Of a DNA stretch of 64,000 nt, positions 40,755-52,481 are shown in pieces (position 1 is the stretch's first letter; every line of letters begins with the position of its first letter). A program made the translations under genes and the position numbers. The notes beneath the pieces were generated by a model. That model was not told where the DNA came from, did not search any database, and saw only the letters and a list, made by a program, of their open reading frames with translations. The stretch spans positions 372,001-436,000 of the forward strand of contig JAMZAV010000800.1 of the NCBI GenBank assembly GCA_024449915.1, written 5' to 3'. The stretch is from Sweltsa coloradensis. Taxonomy: Eukaryota; Arthropoda; Insecta; Plecoptera; Chloroperlidae.

Positions 40755-43700
40755 AAAGAGGAATATAGAACACAATACGTACTTAACAATACCTAGTCCC
40801 TCATGTTGAATTACAAGCAACTTAATACAGTTATAAGGAACTTAAAAGTCTTATTGATCTTGAATCTTACATACAGTAACCCGAGGAAGAAGTGTGTATA
40901 TTATATTTTAATAAGAAAGTGACCATGGTCAAGGTTTGATGATTCAATTAAAAAATAACCCCTGCTAATTATGTACCTTTGGGCACTCTTTTCTGCTCCC
41001 CATGACTGCAGACAAGTGTCATTTAAAAATTACATTAAAATTATAATTTTGTATCATGTGGGCATTGCTCAAAATTTTATTTATGACAAGTCTTGTATGA
41101 ATATTGTTGTTATCTTCTACTGTCAAGTAGCAAAGTGATAAGTTAGACTTAAAACTAAAAAAAAAAAAAGTTTGGCTGCATAGCCAAAAGCTAAATGGTG
41201 AAATAAATAAATAAAATAAATAATGCTTTTTAAACAGCTCAACTAGTCTAGTTACAGAGTATGTTTCCATGTACTGGGATAATACCATATATACGAAAAT
41301 TGAAAATGGTTCGGGACTGCAAAATTAATGCATAAGAGTGCCACAGATCTATTGTCAAGTTGTGTCATTAAAAAAACATTACCCAACACTCTTAAAAATG
41401 TGTTAGCCTTCCTTAAACTGTTGAGAATGAAGTTTCAATTATTGTTGTACAAATTTGAATGTTAATGGAATAATGGTACCCTGCAAAAAGTACTGTGTTA
41501 AATTTTAAGATACCTAGTAGTACATATAATTATGGCCATGTGTGTTGTAGCCAATAAACTAGGTATTGTTGTTAATATACATGTTATGCTCAGTAGTCGC
41601 TACTCACAATCTTGTCTGTGTAGTGTGTAGTGAACTTCTGAATGCTCAGACAAATTAATGTTGAGTTCAAAAAGAAAATTTAATTTTTAAGGTCTCCTAA
41701 TTATGCTCAACAGCTCAAGGCTTAATGAAAATTGAGAATTGCAATTTGTAAAATGTTCTTTTAATGTTAGAAGTTTATTTAAGTTACCAAACTACAGAGT
41801 TTAAGAACAAAAGAGTTAAACTACGGTTTAAACATTATTGAAACATTTTAAAAAGAGAAAAGCAAGATTGTTTGGTTTGGTACTATGTAGGGCCTACTGG
41901 TTAGGTAAGTGTAGTCCAGTAATTAATATTCGATTAGTAGAGATTGCGATTCCTATTTCCTTGCAGCCTATTACTATTGTAACTGGTTACAGCTACCACC
42001 CTATAGTGCTAGGTCCAGCTATGTTAGTAGCAAACTCCAAATAGACTGTGATTCTAACCTTCTCAATGTACAGTACTACCTACCTAAAATAAGTATTGTT
42101 AAATTTAGAATAGTACTGTATATTTGCATTACAATGTTGGCATTCTTTAAAAGTAAACCAAATTTATTACCTAACCTAATAGTACTAGAAATGAAAGTGC
42201 GTCTGCACGCCAGAGCATTCCGAGCCATGCTCAACAACGGCAACATAGGTGGAGACTAACTAAAATCTGAATGATATCCATATTCCATACGGATACCCAT
42301 AACAAATTATGTTAAATTAGCTTATTTGTTTTTTCGGGCACGCCAACTGTTAGGTCATTGTGCTAATAGTAAGTCACTTTGCCATACAGTATGTGGAAAT
42401 GTAAGTCAGGGCGGAATGTCGAGATAACCTTCACTTAAAGAAATTCTATGTATCAACAGGTGTTCAATGGCAGAATTTTAGCCATTTCCACTTTTGACAA
42501 CAATATCATGCACAAAAGTTATTTTTTTCATAACCATCTAGATAAAATGTTTTGTTAAACTCAATTGAGAATGTTATGTACTATATAGTGGCACAAAATA
42601 AGCAATACAGAGTAGGTTTATTTCATTTGAATAAAATCCTTCAGAACATAACAAACAAGATCAGCAATACCGTAACTATTACTGTTATGTAGGTACATAA
42701 CAGTACAATAAATGTTTTAACATTATATAAGCTTTGCAATGCATAAACGTTCATCATTCACAATGCTATGTATATTGGTTCAGCATTGTATAACCAAACC
42801 AACTAGTATGTGGATATTACAGTTTCAACTAAAGAAATGGAATGAGCCATGAACATGATGTAATTGTAAGGAGAATTTAAATACATTTGTACTGTGATGC
42901 CATTACACTTACAATGTAAGTACTAGTTCAATTCGTCTCCCAGGCTTAGTTATTGGGGCATATTCATTACCAAGCTGAAACAAATTACCAATTAAATTAT
43001 TAGCAACAAAATATTTTACTACTGAATCTTGAAACCTGCATTAATATTATTATAATTAAGGTGTGGTAGAGTATGACAAAAAATCTTATCAGGGTGTTCT
43101 TGGCTGGCCAAGCGTCACGATTTCGAGGTAAAAAACTGGTCGAGTTCATGGTTACAAAGTTCATGACGACTGACGAGCATTGTAGCCGAGTACATAGGTA
43201 ACAAGGGGTAGTTTGTTGATACCATATCAGTTTTGGTCGTATTTTGTAAACTGCATCTATGTAAATACGCCCAATAAAGAGTTCAGATGGCTACTTTTGC
43301 AATGAAGCGACGTATTATTGGCTCACCAAGATATCTTTTACACACCTTATCGTAGGCTAGAATCCCAAAGTCTCCCAAAGCCGACGCGTGCGCGATGATT
43401 TTACCCAATATCAACGTCATCGTGTCTATCATCAAGATGCCTAGTTTGCGGTTTTCAATTGTATCTTTTAAGGCCTAAAGTTACTTTGATCAATTCATTT
43501 GATTTCTTTACTTTTCAGCATGTTTGGAACAACAGAAAAATGCAAAACAGAAGGGAATAGCTACTTTGGTGTTAAAGTCGATATGCTGCGCATGCCCAAG
43601 AGGGGGTGCACACTCTTTAAAAATATTCTTTTTCGATCAATATCGACTCTAATCTAATTAAATCAAACTCACCATGTCAAGGATCGCTGTCCAATTGTGA

Positions 43701-45742
43701 CGCGGAAGAGGGACCACGGAAAGTGGTTAGCAATAAAGAGGAGTCTATGGGTGGACAACTCCAGTCACACTGGATTGAGTGGCGCCTGAGTTTACATTGT
43801 TTAGTTCCGACTTTTTACAGTGAGGGTGACATTGAATTCAGCACCGCCAACTAAAAAGTGGCAATTCAAGCAACGTAATAAAACAATTGTAGTTGCATGA
43901 CGATTACAATATCCTTAATAAACGCGCTACTGTCCCTACACAAATTACAAGCACATAGCCAGTACTTGGCGCTCCCAATGATATATAACTTAGTAACTAA
44001 CAATATGATTATTTCAGTTCTATCAGACACTTACGCACTTGGCCATGAAGCAGTCTGGTTTTCATGTTTGTCAAGTATACGAGATTGAAAATACGCTAAA
44101 GGGAAAAAATAAACATGGGGTACAATTTGACCAAAATTAAAACTAGGACCTATGAGTTCCCGTTCATGTGATCTAAGACCCCATTAAAGCATGTAGGGCC
44201 TATCACTGCAAAGAATTTTAAGGAAATTATCAGACAAGAACTTGCTCAAAATAGATTAAGGCCTATACATGCAACGACAACAAAAAAAACATGTCAAAGA
44301 CTTATCCGAGGAAACAAGGAACAGTATGGCTCTCTGGCGCACGAGTGAGGAACTAGAGAACCGGGGATAGGAACGCCCACCTGATAGGAAAACGCATGGT
44401 GAATCGCGTCAGTCTACGAAAATACTAAGAAATATTATGATTGTATATTTAATTCACCAAAATTGCAATTTAGAAAGCAATAAAATACAGTAACCAAATT
44501 GATTTTCATCCAGTTCAACCATTTACTCATACAAAACTACCTGAATGGTATTATCTAAACTTGACTTTTGGGTCTCGGCAGTGAATGTTGACAGGTTCTT
44601 GAATGTAGCATATATTTGGGACATTATTTTATCTAGCCGATTACACTACAGATTAATGTCTGTGTTTATATGTAAGCAGATTACACCAGACGTTTGAAAA
44701 ATGGATTTAACCTCATATCGCCCTTCGTTTTGCACATTTAAATGTCTTTGTCAGCCGTTCACGCAAGATTTTTAGGCCTAGATTTGCTTTGGTGCGGTGT
44801 CAAAGTAGGCCTAGGGCCTACATGTTTATTATTTCATGTAGGCTCTTCATTAAATAATATAAGAAGCTCGAAAGGGTGTGATGGCCTACATACAAAATTA
44901 AGTCTGGCCAGAATATTATTATTTAAGCCAGAGTTTTGCATGTCTGCTAGGCCTAGGCGACTTCGCTGTAAATGCGAGATCAACACGCCTAGACAACACA
45001 GCTGACGGAGCCTATCCAATTTATTGAAATAAATTGCTAGTTTTGGGATACAGACTGGTTAATTATTTTTTAAATTCATATTTTAGTAACAAAAATTATT
45101 AGTTTTCTTCTAGCCGAGTCATTTGACACCTAGGGATGGTTGAAACTGGCAAGCAGTAGGCCTAGGCCCTAGGCCAAGCTAGGCGGCCGTCAATTTTCCG
45201 CGCTGTTCTCTCAGTTTATCACAGCTCTAGGCCATTAACATTTTGTCAAATTACTAGTCCACTCTTGCTTTAGCATATTATACTACAAGGTTATTTTATA
45301 CTCCGGGATTAGTAATTGATGCTCTTTGTTTTAGGGCAAACAAATCATAGGCGCTAGTAATTTGAAATGCAGTACGTGGGAAGAACGTACCCTATATGAA
45401 ATCACTTATTCTTTACAGATTTTCATTATGTTTAAACTTTAACTATACCACAAGATATCAACCTATAGTTCTGAATCATTTTCTATTATGTAACTGTACG
45501 TTTTCAACAGAAAAAGTAGGTTTCAAGCTTGGGTCCATGCAATGTTAGCCAAGCGTGTGGACGGCAGCTATCCCCTTTTACCCGGCCATCTTGCTAAACA
45601 GCTGATTGCTCACTAGCGCTCCATCAGACCTTTTTTCTCCGGATATATACAACAAGCAAGTTAATAAATTTTATGTTCATAGCACTGCTGTCAGTCCTGC
45701 AATGTATCAAGCATTAAAAAAAAGTCAGAATCACTATAAATA
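40755..45742. other. Long intergenic stretch without a recognised gene
   Basis: About 5 kb of AT-rich sequence. At 41165-41223 AGCCAAAAGCTAAATGGTGA followed by AATAAATAAATAAAATAAAT resembles a LINE or SINE 3' tail. A GC-richer part lies at about 43380-43800. From about 44.7 kb the words TAGGCCTA and GGCCTAGG become frequent. None of the open frames up to 89 codons has a domain. Confidence 0.45.
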
Positions 45743-45921
45743 TTACCGTATTGTACCGAATATAGGCCGAACCTGAATATAAGCCGACCACCTAACTTTT
45801 TTTGTTGAAATATAAAAAACATATGCAAAAGCATGCATATACTATATAAGCTGGTAAGGGACTTTTGAGACTTAAAATAATGAAAAAAGGGTAGGCTTAT
45901 ATTCAGGACTACTATGGTAAA
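45743..45921. mobile_element. MITE-like, ATTACCGTA...TATAAGCC type
   Basis: The left end ATTACCGTATTGTACC followed by CTGAATATAAGCCGACC is mirrored by GGGTAGGCTTATATTCAG and ATGGTAA on the right. Such (T)ACCGTA...AATATAAGCCGAC ends are common on hAT-type MITEs in animals. Only about 180 bp, with no coding content. Confidence 0.5.
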
Positions 45922-47441
45922 TACCGGTACCGGTACCTACATACTAATAAAGAGCAGGACAAGTGACTACCATGAACTAGCTTCTTTCTTGACGCTCTAG
46001 CGACTTCAGCTGCATGTTGGCCTAAGCGAAGTGGAAAAAGCATCAACACGTTAGAACTTAGAATCGATGTATGGGCAGTTCCATACTTAATGGGTCCCGT
46101 CAACAGGTTAGCATAACAGGCTATGCTATCATACCTATTTATCATACTTGGGAATTACAGTATAAAATAATACTACTACATGGGACAGCACATTAATTCT
46201 CATACATGCGAGATGCGACCACAAATTTGCAATAAGCCTACAAGTTGGACATAAAAAAATTTCAGACTCACCAGTTTCATCTGTATAGTGCAAGCAAAGA
46301 GTATTGTATGAGAACGAACGGGGGTTTAAAATTAATACAAAGACTACAAATTGCTCGGGTGTGTGGCGTAGTGCGTCTCCCAGTTACTGCCTTCTTTGAA
46401 AATGACGGCTGGCACGTTAATAGTCTTTTCCAGCAATTCTTTGCGCTTGTAATAGGCCTAGAGTGGCAGTTATTCGGAAAATAATCCATTTTTTGCCTCC
46501 GGATGATATTGTATTGATCTGCTAGACCTAGAAAAATGTGCTAGGCACATTGCTGTGAAAAAACACATTGTTGATTTATGAGCACACTACCAGAATGCAG
46601 AGTAGGCCTACTGGCAAAGCAAGCATACATTGACTGTTATGGCTTTGTTCTGTCGACCTCAGAACTCGTCATTGGACAAGACTTGTAACTCAGTGAGTCA
46701 CCATTATGTATGTTTGTGACATTTTCAAGCCAAAAACAGACTTACCAAAATAATATCTTGTTCATATTTGGGTTGCCAATAAATATCATCAAACTACGAT
46801 GTGTGACCGTTGATTTTACCTGAAGTTTACAAAAGAGACTTGCTTGCAGAATATATATCTACATATAAAGTTGATCATTGACAAAGGCTCAATGAGCTAG
46901 CAAAATTAAACAACCTGTTGTGGCTGTAATAATCGTATTTAGAACCAAATGGAAATACATACAATGGCATCTCTAATACTAGGTACTTGTATACCTAGAA
47001 TATTGATAAAAGCTATATAAATGTTAAAGAGGCATCATATTACCATATACATAGTGTGTAAAGGAAAAGAGTCATGTTGGTAGGTACGTACTGAATGTTA
47101 AAGTAGAAAGTGGAGTGATGTTTTAGAGTTTAGACGAAGGTTTGTTGAATGTTAAAGTTACAAAATATTATGGAAATATATTGTTTTATGTTCAGGAATA
47201 AGGAAAGTGAACATTTTGTGAGTGTATCAGTAATCAGGAATTACTGAGAATAGAACAATAAATAAATGTACTTGTTAAACCAGAAATGTATTTATTAATC
47301 CTTGCACAAGTGAGTTTTAAATCCAATTTCCACAAACGTACAACATAAAAATTTAAACAATTGAAAAATTCCTCTAATCCCCCCGTATGCAAAGACTACT
47401 AAATAAAACCTGGTCGTAGGTATTTAAGAATAAGGTCCACG
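45922..47441. other. Intergenic; includes eS10 3' flank
   Basis: No separate gene. On the minus strand AATAAA (plus-strand TTTATT at 47291-47296) lies about 145 bases beyond the eS10 stop and is a reasonable poly(A) signal. The remainder is AT-rich with scattered GGCCTA words. Confidence 0.5.
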
Positions 47442-47792
47442 TTACTCGGAGGGGGAGGGACGACCGCGACCAAAGCCGCCTCGGAACTCGAGATCGGCCG
47501 TTCCGGCGCCGACGTCGGCCTTCTTGTCTCCGAAGCCGCCTGGGGCGCGACGGTAAGCCTGTCGATCCTCCGCGGGCCTCGAACCTTCCGAGCGAGCGGC
47601 CATGGGTCGAGGTCGCGCCGTCTCTGTGCGCGTCTGTCGCTTCAGGGTGGAAGGGACGATCTCTGCGGGCAGGTGGAGGAAGTTCCTCAGGTAGCTGATT
47701 CCCTCGTTGGTCAGGTACCAGTAGAAATGCCTCCAGGCAAACTGTTCTTGGACGAAGCCACGAGACTTGAGCGAGATCATCGCCTTGATCAC
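47442..47792 (-). CDS. Ribosomal protein eS10, terminal exon
   Basis: Encodes 116 residues and a stop. The segment [20 protein letters not shown], then [16 protein letters not shown] and [17 protein letters not shown], is the winged-helix core and following region of eS10, a small-subunit ribosomal protein near the mRNA entry side and the head. The tail is Arg/Gly-rich and ends [10 protein letters not shown], as in animal eS10. The acceptor on the minus strand is TATTTTGCAG at the junction usually preceded by VPNL(H/Q). About 50 N-terminal residues are missing; no matching exon was seen between 47.8 and 64 kb. Codon use is strongly GC-rich compared with the surroundings, as in highly expressed genes. 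A splice acceptor argues against a processed pseudogene. Confidence 0.93.
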   Translation of the reverse strand: MIKAMISLKSRGFVQEQFAWRHFYWYLTNEGISYLRNFLHLPAEIVPSTLKRQTRTETARPRPMAARSEGSRPAEDRQAYRRAPGGFGDKKADVGAGTADLEFRGGFGRGRPSPSE

Positions 47793-48261
47793 CTGCAAAA
47801 TAAGAGAATTTAGGTTACAATTACGAATTATAAATTTATAACACATTTTTTTCGAGGTAGGTACCGGTAGCCAACATAAAGTAGGCCCTACGGTTGGCCT
47901 TAGGGATGGGATGGGCAAATGCAAACATATTCTTTCTTAAACATGTAGGCCTACACTCTAAGCTATCAGCGCGTGAACATGTGTAGCCTACACTGAACAC
48001 ATGTAGGTACCTATGTTTTAGGATAGCTGAAAACAAATACTTATAGGCCCCTATATCTTGTTTAGGAGTGTCCAACCTAGGAAGATTGCCTATTGTGAAA
48101 CAGCAATCACAGTAAAAACAAGGGGTAGAGAGACACCTCAGCGGTAGAGATGTGGATCGGAAAATTTTCCAAGTTCTCAGTAACAAAAAAAACAAACAAC
48201 AACAAAAAAACAAAACAAAAGTAAGGCCCTTCATAGTTTGTCAATCAATTAGGCCTAGGCT
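47793..48261 (-). other. Probable eS10 intron
   Basis: Upstream of the eS10 acceptor on the minus strand. The long minus-strand frame continuing to 47924, and the 132-codon frame at 47836-48234, have no eS10 or other domain content. No second eS10 exon is visible. Confidence 0.55.
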
Positions 48262-48650
48262 AGCCTAAGCTGCCGTCAAACTTCCAATGCAAAAGGTCCA
48301 GGTTTCAATTAACGCTATAGGTAGTTTTTTTTTAAACTTCTGATTTGGACTGAAGTAAACGGTGGCTTTAGAGCCTTCCTAGCTTTGATTTACTGTCCCC
48401 CACTGAAAATCAGTTATATAACTGAGTGGGTAGACTCTAAATACAATTTATTTATTTGTGCACATAATAAATTCAAAGTTGTTCTGAATCGGCTTTGTTG
48501 ATTCTGGCGTTGATCGCGGGTGTTCGCACTGGCCATACCACTGATTGCTATATTTCTTATTAAAAAATCTATCTTTGGTTGGTTATGGCTCACTCGTCAA
48601 TTGCGTCGGGCCTACAGGGTTGGCTTGGTCGCTTTCATTCATACATTATG
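48262..48650 (+). repeat. Rearranged SINE family A copy
   Basis: The head fragment CTTCCAATGCAAAAGGTCC and TTCTGATTTGGACTG lead to GCCTTCCTA, then directly to the normal 3' end (CCCCACTGAAAATCAGTTA to TTTATTTATTTG, 48397-48459), and only then to the middle of the body (GCACATAATAAATTCA to TTGGTCGCTTT, 48461-48634). The order head-tail-body differs from intact copies. Confidence 0.8.
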
Positions 48651-48654
48651 AAAA

Positions 48655-49070
48655 GCCAGCGGTTTAGCCGAGGTCATTTAACCGGTTCCCACTCGAACAC
48701 CGAAGTTAAGCAGAATCGGGCGTGGTCAGGGGTAGTGTGGGTGACCGCTCTGCCCTAAACCTCACGTATACCGCTGGTTAGAGCAGATGGAGGGTTCGAG
48801 AGCTAGTGTAACGGCTTCGGTCTCCTCGACGTCTGCTCGGCAGTCCGGGTTAGTGGAGGAACCTATATGATTGTCAAAGTTACACCGTCTTTTCAGATGG
48901 GACGTTAAGCCGATGGTCCCCTTAATACTTTTCGAAAGGAGTAGGCTACATGCCGGTACCGGGTTTCCCCTCCACCCCTGTTCATACTTCATCCACATCT
49001 ATCACCCTCATCATCTCGAATAGCTAAAGTGCATTAAAATGAGACGTCAAGCAATATCCAAACAATCAAC
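48655..49070 (+). mobile_element. 5S-rRNA-derived SINE
   Basis: 48655-48778 is a recognisable 5S rRNA: the end stem CCAGCGGT pairs with ACCGCTGG, and the internal control region is present (CACCGAAGTTAAGCAGAATC, GGGCGTGGTCA, GTGGGTGACCGC). It has changes not expected in a working 5S gene (GGTCATTTAACCGGTTCCCA) and runs straight into a 290-bp body (GGTTCGAGAGCTAGTG, TGGGACGTTAAGCCG, GTTTCCCC) ending AAAATGAGACGTCAAGCAAT and CAATCAAC. This is a SINE3-type element transcribed from the 5S promoter. Related copies: 63001-63835 (minus) and a tail at 59936-60180 (minus). Confidence 0.85.
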
Positions 49071-49100
49071 ATTATGAAAAGGCCTATTACATTCTTAAAA

Positions 49101-49374
49101 CTAGGAAAACGCCAAAGTTGTTGTTAGACGAGTGAGTGAGCCATGTGTTGAGTACCCGGTAACATTTGCTTTCCTCCCACTACCTAATGCAGGATCTGGG
49201 CAGCATGGGTCTTTCCTCCCTAGTCTATCATAGGCTAGAGTGGCGCATTATGGCCTTAGGCCTACAGTTGACGCGCCCTTATATATAATCCCATATCGAT
49301 CAACTTAAATGCACATGTAGGCCTACTCAACACATGACTCGCTCACTCGTCTAACGACTTTGGCGCTATCCTAG
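49101..49374. mobile_element. MITE with about 50-bp inverted ends
   Basis: The arm at 49101-49154 begins CTAGGAAAACGCCAAAGT and ends CATGTGTTGAGTA. It is mirrored at 49324-49374, ending ACTTTGGCGCTATCCTAG. The arms share TTAGACGAGTGAG. The outer CTAGGAAAACGC also begins the GGATGAGC family at 21150, which may point to a related recombinase or to chance. No target duplication resolved. Confidence 0.8.
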
Positions 49375-49387
49375 TCTATAGTTGGCT

Positions 49388-49490
49388 ACAAGGCGCCTTT
49401 ATTGCTGGAATGTGGAAGACCTGGGTTCAAACAACGGCCGGGATAGATTTTGTTATTTACTGGATTGCATTAAAAAAGTATAGAACATGT
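49388..49490 (+). repeat. SINE family D fragment
   Basis: AAGACCTGGGTTCAAACAA followed by GCCGGGATAGATTTTGTTA and CTGGATTGCATTAAA matches the B-box region and 3' words of the tRNA-like sequence at 26019-26130. The head is incomplete. Confidence 0.55.
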
Positions 49491-49599
49491 TTTGAAATGC
49501 GTAGCCTACTATGGAAAACAGCCAGTACCGGTACGAAATACGAGTCAAATTTGCAATCTTTTCTTAATCTCCCAGCGGAATTTTTTGGGGAACCTTCAG

Positions 49600-50215
49600 C
49601 AGTGGCGGATCTAGGACATAATCATGGGGGGGGGGCGATCTGCGTGTGCATGTACAGTCGTGGGAAAGGGACTAAACGCGGACGCACGGGGGGTATTAAT
49701 AGAGCCGCAGGCGAAAATTTTGAAAATCAGGTTTTTAGAGTGCATTTGGTGCGTTTTAGAAAAAAGTGGTGGGCGGAATGTAATACGGAAACAATGTAGT
49801 TTATGTGCACCAATTTGTTTTGTCGTTATGTCGAGCTTACAATATACAGCATTGGCCTAGATTGCAACATTATTTTAAACGTTTGATCTTATTTTCAATT
49901 CATTATTTTATTTATTTATTAAACGTCTATCCTATTCAGTTAAAAAACGATTCACATAGGAGGACAACTTAATAAATCGAAGTACACTGATGCAGACACA
50001 TTTCAGAGGCAAACTGATTATTTCTGACAACATAAATGAACGATGATTTTTATTGGGAGTTTTAAATAAATAGCGCCGCAGGTGAAAATTTAGAAAATCA
50101 GGTTTTTAGAGTGCATTTGGTGCGTGCACAATAAAATAATAAAATCATTTTTTTTTAAAGAATCATGGGGGGGCGATCGCCCCACCGCTCCCCCCCCCCC
50201 CTGTATCCGCCACTG
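49600..50215. mobile_element. hAT-like element, 8-bp duplication ACCTTCAG
   Basis: Begins CAGTGGCGGATCTAGG and ends CCTGTATCCGCCACTG. ACCTTCAG flanks it exactly (49592-49599 and 50216-50223). A phrase including AAAATCAGGTTTTTAGAGTG occurs twice inside (49722 and 50094), and a minus-strand LINE-like tail lies at about 49905-49975. The 129-codon frame at 49410-49799 crosses the left boundary and is not a gene. Confidence 0.9.
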
Positions 50216-50223
50216 ACCTTCAG

Positions 50224-50806
50224 CGTGCAAGATTCGGCACACCTTTGTCACCACCAATCTAAAAATGATTCGATAAGAACAAAACTATAGTCGTCAAATA
50301 CTTAAATTACATCCCACACATTCAGCCTATATTTTCAATTTATTATGTCTAGTAGCCCTAGGTTTAAATCGCAACAGATTTTGCTCAAAACGTTAACTGC
50401 TCGCTAAAGACTTGGCCGTTCTGGAGCAAACTCACAAAAACACAGATCTTGTGTCGTTTAACTGCACGCGTTGTAATAAGTTATTTTGTGAAAAAATGTA
50501 GCCATTGATATATTGTCTTACAGCAAGTAGGCCTAGCGCTTGGAAGGACTGTATTATTTTAGTAGCTCCTACACGTAGAAAATAGTGTAGTAGGGTGTTA
50601 TTTAGGCCCTATTTAATTTAAATTGGATTAGATTTATTGGATTAAATCAACTTTTTGATTTAAGCCTAGATCAGATTTTTAGATTTAAATCATATTTTTA
50701 TTGATTTAGGCCTCAACAATATCAGTATTTCAAAAGTTGTTCAGTTGGTGAGCAGATCAAATACTTTCACAGGCATTTCAGAAAGAAACTTTGCATAATA
50801 AAGTCA
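50224..50806. other. No recognisable feature
   Basis: AT-rich intergenic sequence between two hAT-like elements; no gene or RNA supported. Confidence 0.45.
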
Positions 50807-50814
50807 GTTAAAAC

Positions 50815-52388
50815 CAAGGATTGGAACCTTTATTCACAAGTTCACAACGGTTCCGGTTCCATCCAGTGTTATCCCCAGGGCCCGCCCGGCGATAATTCCC
50901 TGCCGCCCGGCAATAAAAATTTTGAAAAAAAAAAAATTTTTTTTTTTTTTTTTTTTCCAAACGATTTGCGAATTTTAAACTACCCGTCCACTAAACATTT
51001 AAACGTCCCATCCCTAAACTGCAGCACAGATTGTAAACCACATCGTGGAGGCTAATCTCGCTGATCACTATAGAACCCGACAAGGAATGCATTTGAACGA
51101 AACACATAAGTTGGCAGAATGGCAATCATCGCTATGATCGTGAACATTAACTGCACACAAGGAGCACACAAAAGTGAACAATTTTAGCAATTTTCCAAGT
51201 TTATTGATTGCTAGGACAAATTTTAAAGTAATAAAAATAAAGTCATCAAATATAACAATGTTTCAAGTTGTAGTAATTGTAAACCTACAAATCTTAGATA
51301 ATAACCACTTAGAAAGAATAACATCATCACCATTATACGGGCCTATTGTACTCATTGTAGCAATAGGACTACAGTAATTCACATAGCCTACATTACAAAG
51401 GAGAAAATAGACTTAGACTATGATTTCAATCAAATTTGAAATGTTTATAGGCCTACTTCATACCACTAAACCAACAAAAGTAAGCTACTTTAAAAGGGCT
51501 TCGAAAACCTCTAAAACTCACCAAATCGAATCTAGGATCTCAAATTTTTTCCGGGGGCAAGCGCCCGGACCCCCACTATTTTTGGCCTTACCCGCGAGTA
51601 CCCGGCTATGTTTATGAAATACCCAGTGAACATTTTTTTCTGGGGAGAACACTGCATATCTAAAATTCATAATGGTTCCGATTCCTCAAGTATAAAAGTT
51701 CCGTGAGAACCGGTTCTTAAGGGTTCTGGTTCTATAGAAGATAATAGTTGGTTTAAAATCGTGGTGTACTTATTTTGAATTTTGGAAATTTAAGGTTAAA
51801 CATTAATAATAAGTAGGTAGGCCTACAGTGGGCCTACCTAATAATAATTTTAAAAAATCCAATAATATTTACTAATAATAGGCCTATAATAAACAATAAA
51901 TTGTTTAGATATGAAATGATATGAATATATGATTACCCATAGTGATAGGAAAAGTGTTTTCTGCCCTGGACTATTGACAAGGCCAAACAAGTTAACAATA
52001 GTGAACGAGGAGGACAAAGGCTTTTCATCTCCTTAAAGTAGACCAAAAATGTGCACAGAGTTTAGTCTAGCCAGTCAAAGCTGTACAGGTCTCTGCGGCC
52101 CGGGCCATACAGGACAGGATGTGCCCCAGGGTGTGAGAAGACAAATTTTAAAAAAATGAATAAGAGGCATTATTTTCAAAACCTAAACTACCGGTAACAA
52201 ACAAATTTTACGCCTTTATTTCAATATCATTCGAAAAGTTGAAATTGTGGTTTTGTTGAAAGTTGAAAGCAAATATTTTGGAACCTTTAGGAACCGTACA
52301 TGTATTATACGTCATGTAACAGTTCAGTTCCATAGAACCCAAGTTTAAACGGTTCCGGTTCCACAATATGAATAGGTTCCAATCCCTG
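50815..52388. mobile_element. hAT-like element, duplication (G/A)TTAAAAC
   Basis: Begins CAAGGATTGGAACCTTTATTC and ends GAATAGGTTCCAATCCCTG. GTTAAAAC (50807-50814) and ATTAAAAC (52389-52396) match at seven of eight bases. Words GGTTCCGGTTCC recur near both ends. It contains a nested element at 50864-51654 and no recognisable transposase. Confidence 0.8.
50864..51654. mobile_element. Nested element with CAGTGTTMTCCCCAG ends
   Basis: Begins CAGTGTTATCCCCAG and ends CTGGGGAGAACACTG: a 15-bp inverted repeat with one mismatch. It interrupts the 50815-52388 element near its left end, so it is younger. It contains an A12/T22 block at about 50928-50957. Flanking 8-mers are not identical, so the duplication is unresolved. 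Confidence 0.72.
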
Positions 52389-52481
52389 ATTAAAACTCTG
52401 TGTTTTTAGCTCCTTTTTTGATTGGCACCCGCACTTAATTTAAATAATTCCACCCAATTCCTAGGTGTTTCCCTAAGTAGG

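Noticed and set aside
48655..48778. Functional 5S rRNA gene
   Set aside because: No T-run terminator follows directly, the 20-40 region is changed in the same way in two copies, and both continue into a shared SINE body.
49410..49799. 129-codon plus-strand frame
   Set aside because: It crosses the boundary of the hAT-like element at 49600 and includes its G-rich end, so it is not a conserved gene.
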